64,000 bases of DNA from Sporosarcina koreensis (GCF_001531445.1 NZ_LQYA01000004.1:94576-158575); one strand, 5' to 3'. Numbered from the stretch's first letter, positions 24,724 through 33,316 are shown. Program-made: numbers and translations. Notes: a model not told the origin generated them from the letters alone.

Positions 24724-25320
24724 ATGTTCGGACTTTCTGATTTAGCTTCGCTGATCATCTCCGTCTTCATCATTCTGCCAGTCGTCACATTTCTAAGGGA
24801 ATCCGGTTACCTTATCGCGAGTGTTATTTTTGGCGTCAAAAATCCAAGGCTGACGATCGGATCGGGTCCCCGTTTTAAAAAAATCGGCATATTTGATATA
24901 CGGAAATATTATCATTTGTATAGCTGGTTTTCTTTTGATTCTCTGAAAAGGGATGGAAAGTTTGCGTATATATGCATTTACGCGGGCCCCATCCTCATCA
25001 ATTTGGTTGTGGCGTTTGCCATTAATGCGTTACTGGCGAATGGTTTCCTTGAGGACTACAGGATCTTCTGGGAACGCTTCATTTTTTATGTATTCTACTA
25101 TGTACTTTTGGATATTGTCCCGATGTTCACCCTGAACGGCAAGCCGAACAACGGGATGATCTTATACGAAATGCTGCGCTATGGGAAACGTATCGATTAT
25201 AATAACGATCCTTTCATTCCCGCTACGACTGATGTGGAAGAAGAGGTTCAAGAGCAAATGGAAAAAATCGAGGAAATGATTGAGGAAGAAAATAAGAGTG
25301 ACAGCCACCCTCGCTCGTAG
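24724..25320 (+). CDS. membrane protein with the layout of an M50 (site-2) protease but no HExxH
   Basis: A 198-residue protein with about four membrane segments and a highly acidic C-terminal tail (VEEEVQEQMEKIEEMIEEE). The first segment ends in FLRESGYLIASVIFGVK, where an M50 peptidase would have HExxH. The third region has LLDIVPMFTLNGKPNNGM, at the place of the NxxPxxxxDG motif. Both catalytic motifs are thus altered, so it is probably an inactive relative. ATG at 24724 follows CAGGTG by 6 nt. Function unknown. Confidence 0.65.
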   Translation: MFGLSDLASLIISVFIILPVVTFLRESGYLIASVIFGVKNPRLTIGSGPRFKKIGIFDIRKYYHLYSWFSFDSLKRDGKFAYICIYAGPILINLVVAFAINALLANGFLEDYRIFWERFIFYVFYYVLLDIVPMFTLNGKPNNGMILYEMLRYGKRIDYNNDPFIPATTDVEEEVQEQMEKIEEMIEEENKSDSHPRS

Positions 25321-25336
25321 GTTGACTGTCACTCTT
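25294..25336. terminator. bidirectional terminator
   Basis: AAGAGTGACAG (25294-25304) pairs with CTGTCACTCTT (25326-25336). It overlaps the end of the upstream gene and abuts the stop of the converging DUF378 gene. Confidence 0.85.
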
Positions 25337-25337
25337 A

Positions 25338-25649
25338 TTAGTCCTCGTCTTTTTCAGCTAATTTCCGTTCCCTTGTGAAGTCCGGTTCATCGCCAAATTC
25401 TGTATTGAAGTTAGGATTAGAGATTTGCCGGCGGGTCGTTACGACTTCCCTGTCTTCATCCGGACTGAATAAAATTGCCAAACAGATTAGACCGCTAATC
25501 GCTACAAGGGCATAAACCACCCTTGCCATAAATGCATCCTGTCCGCCAAATAAAGAGGCAACCAAGTCAAACTGGAAAAAAGCAATCAGGCCCCAATTCA
25601 ATGCTCCAATGATAACCAATGCCAATGCAATCCGTCGAACTGCTCCCAT
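25338..25649 (-). CDS. DUF378 membrane protein
   Basis: A 103-residue protein with two membrane segments and a charged C-terminal tail. The mark ALNWGLIAFFQFDLVASLFGG and the following ARVVYALVAISGL are the DUF378 core (YuzA-like proteins in Bacillus). Function unknown. The family is often about 60-80 residues, and the extra about 35 hydrophilic residues here form a tail. Single-gene unit. Confidence 0.88.
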   Translation of the reverse strand: MGAVRRIALALVIIGALNWGLIAFFQFDLVASLFGGQDAFMARVVYALVAISGLICLAILFSPDEDREVVTTRRQISNPNFNTEFGDEPDFTRERKLAEKDED

Positions 25650-25794
25650 TTCATACTCCTCCTCATGTTAACAATTACTATTATCTTTTGCTAAATGAGG
25701 ATTTTCATACATCCCAGAAACATTTTTGCTTCTTCAGATGAATAAAACTTTCGTATGGACTATCCGTACATGAAAGAATAAAGGAGTGTGTAAC

Positions 25795-26283
25795 GTGAAC
25801 AATAAGCCTGTCTTGGATATCCCGAAAACATTATTCGAAAAATTGCTGGATAGTATTACAGCAATCGTCTATTTGGCCGGCATCGTCTACACAATCGTCA
25901 TTTGGAGCCAGCTTCCTGATCAAGTGCCTGCGCATTACAACGCCGCTGGTGACGTGAATCGATGGGGATCCAAATGGGAGCTCATCCTGTTGCCTGTCAT
26001 CGCTGCCCTCCTGGCTGTTTTCATGTCCTTTCTGGAAAAGCATCCCGAGTGGCATAATTATATGAAGCTGAATGAGAACAACATCGAATTCCAATATAAA
26101 AATTCACGGATGCTATTGAATGTCCTAAAAAATGAATGCGTCCTCCTATTCGTCTTTCTTACGTACAGTACAGAGCAAGTCGCATTAGGGAACATCGACT
26201 CACTAGGCATTGTCTTCCTACCTGTTTTTCTTATTATCATTTTCGGGTCGATGGCATTCTTCATTGCCCGTTCATTAAAATAA
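25795..26283 (+). CDS. DUF1648 membrane protein
   Basis: A 162-residue protein with about four membrane segments. The DUF1648 mark is clear: WSQLPDQVPAHYNAAGDVNRWGSKW, residues about 38-62. Proteins with this domain include the SdpI immunity family, though this one is shorter than SdpI and no toxin gene is nearby. The GTG start at 25795 has AAAGGAG 8 nt upstream; an in-frame GTG at 25786 would directly abut that site. Confidence 0.85.
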   Translation: MNNKPVLDIPKTLFEKLLDSITAIVYLAGIVYTIVIWSQLPDQVPAHYNAAGDVNRWGSKWELILLPVIAALLAVFMSFLEKHPEWHNYMKLNENNIEFQYKNSRMLLNVLKNECVLLFVFLTYSTEQVALGNIDSLGIVFLPVFLIIIFGSMAFFIARSLK

Positions 26284-26361
26284 ATATTGTCTTTCCATAG
26301 TTTTTTAGCAAAGGGCATATCAATTTAAAATTGACTTTCTCATGTTGATACAGAAATCCTA

Positions 26362-26384
26362 CCAAGCATAACGCTTGGTTTTTT
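26362..26384 (+). terminator. intrinsic terminator
   Basis: CCAAGC ATAAC GCTTGG followed by six T. It is about 80 bp after the DUF1648 gene and 110 bp before the NCS1 permease. TTGACT at 26331-26336 could be a -35 for the permease, in which case the hairpin would lie in its leader. Confidence 0.85.
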
Positions 26385-26492
26385 CGTTACTTTTTGATAA
26401 AATTGAGAGGTGAGCATTTTTATAAGAAGTTTGATTAAAAATATGCCTAAGGGCTGAAGGAGTGAGCGATTCACAATAAGGAGCTGGAATCT

Positions 26493-27899
26493 ATGACAAC
26501 AGAACAAACTACTTTGCAACAAGACACTGGTGTTGAGGTCGTCCGGGATTATTCTTTGGACCGTGTACCTCGTGAGGATCGAACGAAAGGCTGGCTTAGC
26601 ATTACCAACATTACATTTGGCATCGCTACAGCTATTTTTTACTTCCAGATGGGAAGCGTGATGGCTCTCCAATTCGGGGCTCCGAACGCCCTCATTTCCG
26701 CTGGCTACGCAATCATCGTAGCAGGCTTGCTCGGTACAGTCATCGTCTATTTATCGGCCAAGTCGGGAATGAATGTGAACCTATTATCCCGGGGCGGCGG
26801 CTTCGGCTATATAGGAGCATCGTTGACTTCTCTCATTTACGCATCGAATTTCATTATGTATTGTGCGTTTGAAGGCCTGATTCTCATATCGGCCGTCCAC
26901 CATTTTCTCCCTTCCTTTCCGAAATGGGTTTTAATCCTCGTATTTGGACTCATTGTTATTCCTCTTAATTGGTTTGGTATTCAACAACTGGACAAGCTGC
27001 AAAAATGGTCATTACCGATTTTTCTTCTTTTCTTGATTACTGCAATTGTTGTTTCCTTCATCAAACCTGCTATTTATACGGGTCCTGTTTTCTCTTATAT
27101 GCCGGAAGGAGTACAGCTTGGCGGGACTGCGCTGCTGTTCTGCATCGGTATGCATAATGGGATTATGGGCTTGACCGCTCTTCTCGCTTCTGATTATGCC
27201 CGTTTTTTACGCCCTAAAGATATCAAAATCGGATCTTTAGCAATCGGGTTCATTCCTCAAATTTTTTGTTACGGCGTTATGGGAGGATTAGGTATCTGGT
27301 TCGGTGTCCGTTACTTGGAATCGGATCCAGGCGTTTATATTGTACTGCTGCTCGGAATCGGCGGTGCGTTATTTACCATGTTGACGCAATTGCGTATTAA
27401 TGTCACAAATATTTATAGTAGTTCACTCTCCTTATCAAACTTCTTTGAAAATATCTTCCGTTTCACCCCCGGCCGACGGTTTTGGGTCGTTGTCTCCGCG
27501 TTGACGGCGATTGCTCTAATGCTTGGCGGCATTGTAGACCACCTCACTACGGTCATGACATTCCAAGGCGTCTTCCTGTTTGCATGGGCGTCCATCTTAG
27601 TGACGGATGCGCTCGTCGTCAAAAAATGGTTGAAGATTGGACCGAATTATTATGTCGCGACACAAGATTATTTATATAAATGGAATCCTGTCGGTGTTGT
27701 TTCCCTCCTGGTTTCAAGTGTAATCGGCACAATTGCCGCACTTGGCTATATGGGAGTATTCCTCCAATCGACAGCTGCGTTTTTCGCTGCTGTGCTCGCC
27801 GCTATTTTGACGGTCATCATGGCGGTACTGACAAAAGGGAAATATTATTTACTGCAGGAACCAACTCATATTGTCGAAGAAGACAAACTGAAACGATGA
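26493..27899 (+). CDS. NCS1-family purine/cytosine permease
   Basis: A 468-residue carrier with 12 membrane segments. NCS1 features are an N-terminal RVPREDRTKGWLSITNITFG, the unwound first helix region MGSVMALQFGAPNALISAGY, MNVNLLSRGGGFGYIGASL, and the helix-6 to helix-8 segments with HNGIMGLTALLASDYARFL. It should import a nucleobase such as cytosine or a purine, or a related compound, by cation symport; the exact substrate is open. AAGGAG precedes the ATG. It ends at a strong terminator and is a single-gene unit. Confidence 0.88.
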   Translation: MTTEQTTLQQDTGVEVVRDYSLDRVPREDRTKGWLSITNITFGIATAIFYFQMGSVMALQFGAPNALISAGYAIIVAGLLGTVIVYLSAKSGMNVNLLSRGGGFGYIGASLTSLIYASNFIMYCAFEGLILISAVHHFLPSFPKWVLILVFGLIVIPLNWFGIQQLDKLQKWSLPIFLLFLITAIVVSFIKPAIYTGPVFSYMPEGVQLGGTALLFCIGMHNGIMGLTALLASDYARFLRPKDIKIGSLAIGFIPQIFCYGVMGGLGIWFGVRYLESDPGVYIVLLLGIGGALFTMLTQLRINVTNIYSSSLSLSNFFENIFRFTPGRRFWVVVSALTAIALMLGGIVDHLTTVMTFQGVFLFAWASILVTDALVVKKWLKIGPNYYVATQDYLYKWNPVGVVSLLVSSVIGTIAALGYMGVFLQSTAAFFAAVLAAILTVIMAVLTKGKYYLLQEPTHIVEEDKLKR

Positions 27900-27909
27900 A
27901 TGATAAAAG

Positions 27910-27942
27910 CCATGCCCGATTGCCAACGGGCATGGTTTTTTT
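27910..27942 (+). terminator. intrinsic terminator after the NCS1 permease
   Basis: CCATGCCCG (27910-27918) pairs with CGGGCATGG (27927-27935) and is followed by seven T. Confidence 0.93.
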
Positions 27943-28117
27943 ATGAAATTCTGATTCATCATAAATTCCGGAATGGCAATGAATGTTGGGAAATGATCGA
28001 TTAACATAACGCCTTATCAAGCTAGAAAGAGGTTGATGGCATCCCCCTGCTCTCCTTATGGATCGGTTGGAGCGAATCAGCATTCATCAGGATGACGGAT
28101 GAAGAGTTGCATACAGA

Positions 28118-28383
28118 GTATTAGAGGCGTATGGGGGAATAAATCTTTGGAAAGTAGAAAAACGTGCAAAAACAGCCAATTCAACATTGGCTGCGCTTGT
28201 CCAAGGTAATAATCAGCTGTTCATCATGGATCTACATGGCAAAAATTTTCCCACGGTTTGCAGGGACCTATCCAATCAGCTGAAGCAGTGCCTACACCTG
28301 ACAAAGTAACTGAAAGAATCAATGCAGAAAAAGTAAGAAAAAATTTCTTTTTCAAATTAGCACCTCCTTTTAAAATATTGTAA
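28118..28383 (+). pseudogene. decayed coding stretch in a 580-bp gap
   Basis: No intact gene lies between 27943 and 28523, but three frames look like pieces of protein. Frame pieces are 28035-28124 (ending TDEELHTEY then stop), 28118-28309 (VLEAYGGINLWK, then STLAALVQGNNQLFIMD) and about 28207-28383 (HGSTWQKFSHGLQGP, AVPTPDKVTERINAEK, stop). The last piece has normal protein composition and a clean stop, but no start. This suggests a gene broken by frameshifts. The family is not recognised. A stray copy of the 21-bp repeat core, GGGAAATGATCGAT, lies at 27988-28001. Confidence 0.3.
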
Positions 28384-28523
28384 TAATTATAACATCAGTT
28401 GTTTGAGTGATGAAAGGAGACTAAGGTACGGAAAAATCTTTATAATTCGACAAAATTCTATCATATTTTCAAAGTAATAAAAAAACAAATGGGCAAAATG
28501 TCTTTTCAACGGGGAGGGGAACT

Positions 28524-28757
28524 ATGAGCCCTAGAGAGAATTGCCATAATTGTGGTTTAGAAAATGGTAAGAAAGAGAGTAATTCAATCATTTTGAGCCG
28601 CGAATACGGCAATGAAAAATGCTATTACTGTCACGATTGCAAAACAAGTTTAGGTACGCATAATAACAGCAAACAGCTTGACATAATACGTAACAAAAGA
28701 TATTCAGATTTTACGAAAAGTGCGCTACAATATTTTCGATATACCTTTGGTCAGTAG
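28524..28757 (+). CDS. small protein with two CxxC pairs (zinc-ribbon-like)
   Basis: A 77-residue protein. The first pair is in ENCHNCGLENG near the start and the second in KCYYCHDCKTSLG around residues 34-40. The spacing is right for one bound zinc ion. The rest is hydrophilic with a basic helix at the end. A very strong ribosome site (GGGGAGGGG) precedes ATG at 28524, and a terminator follows directly, so expression looks real. No family is recognised; RNA or DNA binding is only a guess. Confidence 0.65.
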   Translation: MSPRENCHNCGLENGKKESNSIILSREYGNEKCYYCHDCKTSLGTHNNSKQLDIIRNKRYSDFTKSALQYFRYTFGQ

Positions 28758-28768
28758 ATGAAAAAAGC

Positions 28769-28799
28769 CATTCCTGTTATAAAAATAACAGGAATGACT
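28769..28799. terminator. bidirectional terminator
   Basis: CATTCCTGTTA (28769-28779) pairs with TAACAGGAATG (28786-28796). A run on the left and T-rich stretch on the right suit both directions, between the zinc-ribbon gene and metQ. Confidence 0.88.
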
Positions 28800-28807
28800 C
28801 TTTCACC

Positions 28808-29635
28808 TTATTCAAACGCTGGAATTGCGGTTTCGTCATAGTTCTCTTCTAAAAACTTACGTACTTCCGGACTTGTCATTGCATCAGCCAACTTTTGAAT
28901 CGGCTCCCAGTCCTTGTTGTCCTCGCGTGCTACTAATGTGATTGCAAAATCATTTTCGACGCCTTCTGTAAGCAATGCGTCGCTTTTCGGTGTCAATCCG
29001 AGCGGAGCCGCGTAAGCAGGTGTCATGACAACTGCATCCGCATCATCGTACATGCGCGCAAGCATGAGCAAATCGACTTCCTCGAACTTAAAGTTTTTCG
29101 GATTGTCGACGATATCCGCTTGCGTATAATACGTGTCCGTCTTTTCCCCTAATGTAATGATTTCGTGTTGTGCAAGCAATGACAACGAACGGTCAATATT
29201 GGAAACGTCGTTCGCCATTGCGATGACAGCACCTTCCGGCAGTTCTTCCATAGAGCTGAAGTCTTTCGAATAAACACCGTAATTGGCAAAATAGATCGGT
29301 GTGATCGGAACTAAGTTTGCGTCATTATTACGGTTGAATTCCTCCATGTACGGCACGTGCTGGAAGAAGTTTGCATCTACTTCTTTCGCTGTAAGCGCAC
29401 TGTTCGGCTGCACATTGTCGCCTAATACAACAATTTCAAGATCGATGCCTTCCTCCGCAAGCTTCGGTTTCACAAGCTCAAGGATTTCCGTCATCGGTGG
29501 AATCAAAGAAGCGACTTTCATCGTCACTGCTTCGTCTTTCTCTTGTACGTTAGCAGGGGTATCCGCTGCTTTATCTTTGCCGCAGCCTGCCAATAAAACC
29601 ATCAGCAATGCCGTCAGCAACAGTAGTTTTCTCAT
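28808..29635 (-). CDS. metQ: MetQ/NlpA-family substrate-binding lipoprotein
   Basis: A 275-residue lipoprotein with a clear lipobox (MVLLAGCGKD, cysteine near residue 18). The NlpA fold is shown by KVASLIPPMTEILELVKPKL, EVDANFFQHVPYMEEFN and the VVMTPAYAAPLG segment. It captures D/L-methionine or a related amino acid for the MetNI transporter. It is the last gene of metN-metI-metQ, with AGGAGG before its ATG. The family is firm; methionine itself is inferred from the operon. Confidence 0.9.
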   Translation of the reverse strand: MRKLLLLTALLMVLLAGCGKDKAADTPANVQEKDEAVTMKVASLIPPMTEILELVKPKLAEEGIDLEIVVLGDNVQPNSALTAKEVDANFFQHVPYMEEFNRNNDANLVPITPIYFANYGVYSKDFSSMEELPEGAVIAMANDVSNIDRSLSLLAQHEIITLGEKTDTYYTQADIVDNPKNFKFEEVDLLMLARMYDDADAVVMTPAYAAPLGLTPKSDALLTEGVENDFAITLVAREDNKDWEPIQKLADAMTSPEVRKFLEENYDETAIPAFE

Positions 29636-29649
29636 TTTGTTTCCTCCTG

Positions 29650-30324
29650 TTATCGTTTATCTATCATTCTTGATACAGTCGTCCCGGTAAATTGGATGAA
29701 CTGCACCAGTATGACCATTATGATAATCATGTACATCATCAAATCCGTCTTGAATTGCTGGTAACCATACCGGATTGCAAAGTCGCCGATACCGCCGCCT
29801 CCAACAACACCCATGATCGTCGAATAGGAAATGAAACTGATGATCGACGTCGTTAACCCTAACACGAGTCCGGAGCGGGCTTCGACATATAGGAATTTAA
29901 AGATGACTTGCCTGACCGAAGCCCCCATAGCAATCGCCGCCTCTATTACACCTTTTGGCACGTCGAGCAACGATTGTTCAACGAGCCGGGAATAATGCGC
30001 GATGGCGATGATGGATAATGGCACGGTTGCAGCTGTCGTCCCAATGGCAGTTCCGATGAGCATCCTTGTGAACGGGATGAGGAAGACGACCAATAATAGG
30101 AATGGGAACGAACGGATGATATTTACGAATAAATTCAAAACCGAAAAGACGATACGGTTCTCATATATTTGCCCTTTCCTGCACAAAAAGAGCCATGTGC
30201 CAACTGGAAGTCCGATTATTACGGCCGCAGCAATCGAAACGCCGACCATGATGAAAGTTTCCTCGATCGAACTCAAGATCTCGGCTTGATATTGAAGTAA
30301 AATATCAGGCATGACCCATTTCAC
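29650..30324 (-). CDS. metI: MetI-family ABC transporter permease
   Basis: A 224-residue permease with five to six membrane segments, of the usual MetI length. The EAA loop is EAAIAMGASVRQVIFKFLYVEA, and GVVGGGGIGDFAIRYGYQQF is the conserved MetI end. The first start is GTG at 30324, which overlaps metN by 20 bp; ATG at 30312 is an alternative. It forms the membrane channel of the methionine importer with metN and metQ. Confidence 0.92.
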   Translation of the reverse strand: MKWVMPDILLQYQAEILSSIEETFIMVGVSIAAAVIIGLPVGTWLFLCRKGQIYENRIVFSVLNLFVNIIRSFPFLLLVVFLIPFTRMLIGTAIGTTAATVPLSIIAIAHYSRLVEQSLLDVPKGVIEAAIAMGASVRQVIFKFLYVEARSGLVLGLTTSIISFISYSTIMGVVGGGGIGDFAIRYGYQQFKTDLMMYMIIIMVILVQFIQFTGTTVSRMIDKR

Positions 30325-31054
30325 CGTCCTTTGTTAGCTGTTCCACAAAGAAACTAGGGCTGTTCTCAATGATGCCAATCCCTTTCGGCTCAATGGAAAC
30401 CGTCTCGAAGACTTGTCCTTCGTTCATAACAGTGACGCGGCTGCAAATGCTTTTGATCACATCCATCTCGTGACTGACAATGACAATCGTAACTCCGAAG
30501 GTCCGGTTAATGTCTTGCAATACAGTTAGAAGCTCAGCAGACGTATTCGGGTCGAGTGAAGATGTCGGTTCATCACATAGCAAAACTTGCGGATTGTTTG
30601 CCAATGCCCTCGCGATCGCCACACGCTGCTTTTGTCCGCCGCTCAATTGCGCTGGGTATTTATCCATGAAACTCGAAAGGCCGACAAACTGAAGACACTC
30701 CTTCACACGTTCACTGCGCCCTTTCCTCGGAAACTTCGCCAGTTTCAATGAAACAGCAACGTTTTCAAACACCGTTTTATTCGCGACCAAGTTAAAATGC
30801 TGGAAGATCATACCGATCGATTTCCTAGCTTGCCGAAGTTGTTTGCCGTTCAAATTTGTCAACGTTTGACCATTGACCTCCACTTCTCCTTCATCCGGGA
30901 CTTCCAATAAATTCATAAGCCGCAACAGCGTCGACTTTCCAGCCCCGCTTGCCCCGATGATGCCGTGGATTTCGCCTTTTTTTATCGATAAGGAGACTGA
31001 TTGAATAGCCTGAAAACGCAAGAAACTTTTACTCACATTATGTAATGTAATCAT
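30305..31054 (-). CDS. metN: MetN-like ABC transporter ATPase lacking the C-terminal NIL domain
   Basis: A 249-residue ATPase with Walker A GASGAGKST, the Q-loop MIFQHFNL, signature LSGGQKQRVAIARAL, Walker B VLLCDEPTSSLD and H-loop VIVSHEMD. The conserved MetN phrases (LEVPDEGEVEVNGQ, NLVANKTVFENVAVSL, ELLTVLQDINRTFG) are present. Typical MetN proteins are about 340 residues and end in a NIL domain that binds methionine and shuts the transporter. Here the protein ends about 20 residues after the ATPase core. Regulation by internal methionine would therefore be absent. Confidence 0.9.
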   Translation of the reverse strand: MITLHNVSKSFLRFQAIQSVSLSIKKGEIHGIIGASGAGKSTLLRLMNLLEVPDEGEVEVNGQTLTNLNGKQLRQARKSIGMIFQHFNLVANKTVFENVAVSLKLAKFPRKGRSERVKECLQFVGLSSFMDKYPAQLSGGQKQRVAIARALANNPQVLLCDEPTSSLDPNTSAELLTVLQDINRTFGVTIVIVSHEMDVIKSICSRVTVMNEGQVFETVSIEPKGIGIIENSPSFFVEQLTKDGEMGHA

Positions 31055-31101
31055 AAAAAAATCCCCTTTCTATCATTTGAAGGGTGATTGCGACGCTATT
31101 T

Positions 31102-31130
31102 ATTATAACCCAATCTGACTAGGTTGTCAT
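31102..31130 (-). promoter_or_regulatory. sigma-A promoter of metNIQ
   Basis: On the minus strand ATGACA (31130-31125), a 17-bp spacer and a perfect TATAAT (31107-31102). The transcript leader would be only about 40 nt, too short for an S-box or T-box. The spacer contains a small dyad, AACC N11 GGTT. Confidence 0.75.
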
Positions 31131-31221
31131 TTTAGGATATTTTTAACAATTCGAAAGTGAAACCTTTTTTGGTTCCATTCGACAAATGACACATAAAGAG
31201 CAAAGACTTCAGGAGGTCATC

Positions 31222-31779
31222 ATGAGAAAAATCAGCATTGTATTGGTAACAGTCGTTTTAATGATTATGGTCGGTTGTACAAAACAATCCGATAGCGGCA
31301 ATAATGAAACAACAAACGCGTCATTCGATTCAATCGTAAACGCTATTAAAGAACAAATGGCCAAGGATTTAAAAGAAGCTGGGATCGAAGAGGAAGTGCT
31401 AGTGGACGGCAACATTATGAACTACTTTCACACTAACCTAACGGCAAGTGAGGAAAGCGACCCTGCTATTCCGGTCTGGCTTGAGAAGATGCAATTGCAG
31501 CAAGAGGACATTGCAAACGGCACCGTCATTGCTGCAATGATGAGTGTTAATGCGGATGAAATCATTGTTCTGGATGCTAAGGAAGAATCAAAAGTGGATT
31601 CATTAAAGGCTTCGCTCGAAAAAGAACTGCAGGCACAGGAGCAAACATGGAGCCAATACTTGCCGGATCAATATGAAAAAGTGAAACAGAATGTAATTAA
31701 AACGAAGGGTAAGTATTTGATTTATATCACCTACTCCAACCCAGAACAAATTGAAAAGGTTTTTGACGATCAATTCTAA
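31222..31779 (+). CDS. DUF4358 lipoprotein
   Basis: A 185-residue lipoprotein with lipobox LMIMVGCTK (cysteine near residue 18). The mature part has the DUF4358 pattern: IVNAIKEQMAKDL, EESDPAIPVWLEKMQLQQEDI, NGTVIAAMMSVNADEIIVLDAK and the end WSQYLPDQYEKVKQN, then KYLIYITYSNPEQI. ATG at 31222 follows AGGAGG. DUF4358 proteins are often coded next to MBOAT and DHHW proteins, as here, so a part in surface polymer acylation is likely. It is first in the run at 31222-34441. Confidence 0.85.
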   Translation: MRKISIVLVTVVLMIMVGCTKQSDSGNNETTNASFDSIVNAIKEQMAKDLKEAGIEEEVLVDGNIMNYFHTNLTASEESDPAIPVWLEKMQLQQEDIANGTVIAAMMSVNADEIIVLDAKEESKVDSLKASLEKELQAQEQTWSQYLPDQYEKVKQNVIKTKGKYLIYITYSNPEQIEKVFDDQF

Positions 31780-31809
31780 GTAGAGTGTTCGTCACCCATG
31801 GAATTTTAA

Positions 31810-31853
31810 AAGCGTGTCTCGGGCTTCCTTACATAGCCTGGGATCCGCTTTTC
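31810..31853 (+). terminator. weak terminator or attenuator hairpin inside the acylation unit
   Basis: AAGCG (31810-31814) pairs with CGCTT (31846-31850), with an inner GGGCT/AGCC stem, followed by a short T run. The MBOAT gene begins 18 bp later, so it may set the ratio of upstream to downstream expression rather than end the transcript. Confidence 0.5.
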
Positions 31854-31870
31854 CCTAATAGAGGTGCCAT

Positions 31871-33295
31871 ATGGTTTTTAGTAGTTTAACCTTTCTATTC
31901 TTCTTTCTTCCGCTCGCTTTATTGCTGTACTATAGCTGCCCCAAAAGAATGAAAAATATCGTATTATTGGCGGTCAGCCTGTTCTTTTACGCATGGGGTG
32001 AGCCTATCTATATTTTCCTGATGATTTTTTCGGCAGGAATTGACTATGTCCATGGACTTATAATCCATAAAAATCGAATGAGTCGACCATCTCTTGCAAA
32101 TATAGCTCTTCTTTCATCTATGGTCGTTAATATTGCAATCCTTTCCTTTTTCAAATATGCGGATTTCCTTGTAGAGAATGTGAACCTGCTCTTCGGAACA
32201 GCGATCATGCCACTCGATTTACCGCTGCCGATCGGGATCTCATTTTACACATTCCAGACGATGTCTTATTCCATTGACATCTACCGGGGAAAGGTGGAGC
32301 CGCAGAAAAACCCGCTCACTTTAGCCCTTTATGTAACTCTATTTCCGCAATTGATCGCCGGTCCCATTGTTCGGTACGAAACGATTGCGAAGGAACTCTC
32401 CAACCGTAGATTCCAACTGGATCAGTTTGCAGAAGGTGTCCGTTTTTTCATTGTCGGGCTCGGGAAGAAAGTGCTTATAGCGAATTCCATCGGAGGGCTA
32501 TGGTTCACTATTCAAGGTCAGGAGCTTAGCGATTTGTCCATGTTGACGGTATGGTTAGGTATCATCGCGTTCTCCTTTCAAATTTACTTTGACTTCAGTG
32601 GATATTCGGATATGGCGATTGGGTTAGGGAAGATGTTCGGTTTCAATTTCCCCGTCAACTTCAACTATCCTTACATTTCAAAAAGCGTGACAGAATTTTG
32701 GAGACGATGGCATATTACTTTAGGTTCCTGGTTCCGCGATTACGTCTATTTCCCGCTTGGTGGAAGTCGTAATGGAACATGGCGCACTATACGGAACTTG
32801 CTGATCGTTTGGGGGATTACCGGTCTTTGGCATGGAGCGAGCTGGAATTTTGTTTTATGGGGGCTCTATTTCGGTTTCCTCATAGGCATTGAAAAACTAG
32901 GTCTGTTGAAACTGCTAGAGAAAATGCATCCTTTCTTCCAGCATGCCTATTTACTAGTGATCATTCTATTCGGTTGGGTTTTATTCGTTTTCGATGATCT
33001 TCACAAGGGGGTTGCTTACATAAAGGTCATGGTAGGGGCAACGACGAATAAACTCTATGACATGCAAGCCCTCTATTTTCTATATACACATGGAGTCCTA
33101 CTTGTCATCGCTGTCATTGCTTCTACGCCTTTGCTTAAGCATTTGAAGGGGAAAATCAAACGAGCGTTCCCTGCTTCATTTCAAAGAAAAGCCGTTGAGC
33201 TGCTGTCGATCGGTTGCCTCATCATTCTATTGGTCGTATCCACCGCTTATTTAGTCAATGGCAGTTATAATCCATTCCTATATTTCCGTTTTTGA
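31871..33295 (+). CDS. MBOAT-family O-acyltransferase (DltB/AlgI/PatA-like)
   Basis: A 474-residue protein with about 11 membrane segments. The family marks are the N-terminal FSSLTFLFFFLPLALLLYY, PIGISFYTFQTMSYSIDIYRG, the FWRRWHITLGSWFRDYVYFPLGG region (catalytic-chamber arginine, tryptophan, histidine) and the active-site histidine in GLWHGASWNF. It moves acyl groups across the membrane to a surface polymer or peptidoglycan. The partner DHHW protein follows by 21 bp. The acceptor polymer is not shown by the sequence. Confidence 0.92.
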   Translation: MVFSSLTFLFFFLPLALLLYYSCPKRMKNIVLLAVSLFFYAWGEPIYIFLMIFSAGIDYVHGLIIHKNRMSRPSLANIALLSSMVVNIAILSFFKYADFLVENVNLLFGTAIMPLDLPLPIGISFYTFQTMSYSIDIYRGKVEPQKNPLTLALYVTLFPQLIAGPIVRYETIAKELSNRRFQLDQFAEGVRFFIVGLGKKVLIANSIGGLWFTIQGQELSDLSMLTVWLGIIAFSFQIYFDFSGYSDMAIGLGKMFGFNFPVNFNYPYISKSVTEFWRRWHITLGSWFRDYVYFPLGGSRNGTWRTIRNLLIVWGITGLWHGASWNFVLWGLYFGFLIGIEKLGLLKLLEKMHPFFQHAYLLVIILFGWVLFVFDDLHKGVAYIKVMVGATTNKLYDMQALYFLYTHGVLLVIAVIASTPLLKHLKGKIKRAFPASFQRKAVELLSIGCLIILLVVSTAYLVNGSYNPFLYFRF

Positions 33296-33316
33296 GGAAA
33301 TGAAAGGTTGAGTTTC

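Noticed and set aside
25795..26283. SdpI-type toxin immunity protein
   Set aside because: Only the DUF1648 part is present; the protein is shorter than SdpI and no sdpABC or sdpR gene is adjacent.
26385..26492. Possible purine riboswitch before the NCS1 permease
   Set aside because: The conserved purine-riboswitch loops (TATA, ATGG, TCTACC) are missing; only a loose AT-rich hairpin is seen.
31055..31170. Possible S-box or T-box leader before metNIQ
   Set aside because: The promoter leaves a leader of only about 40 nt, and no riboswitch core or T-box motif is present.
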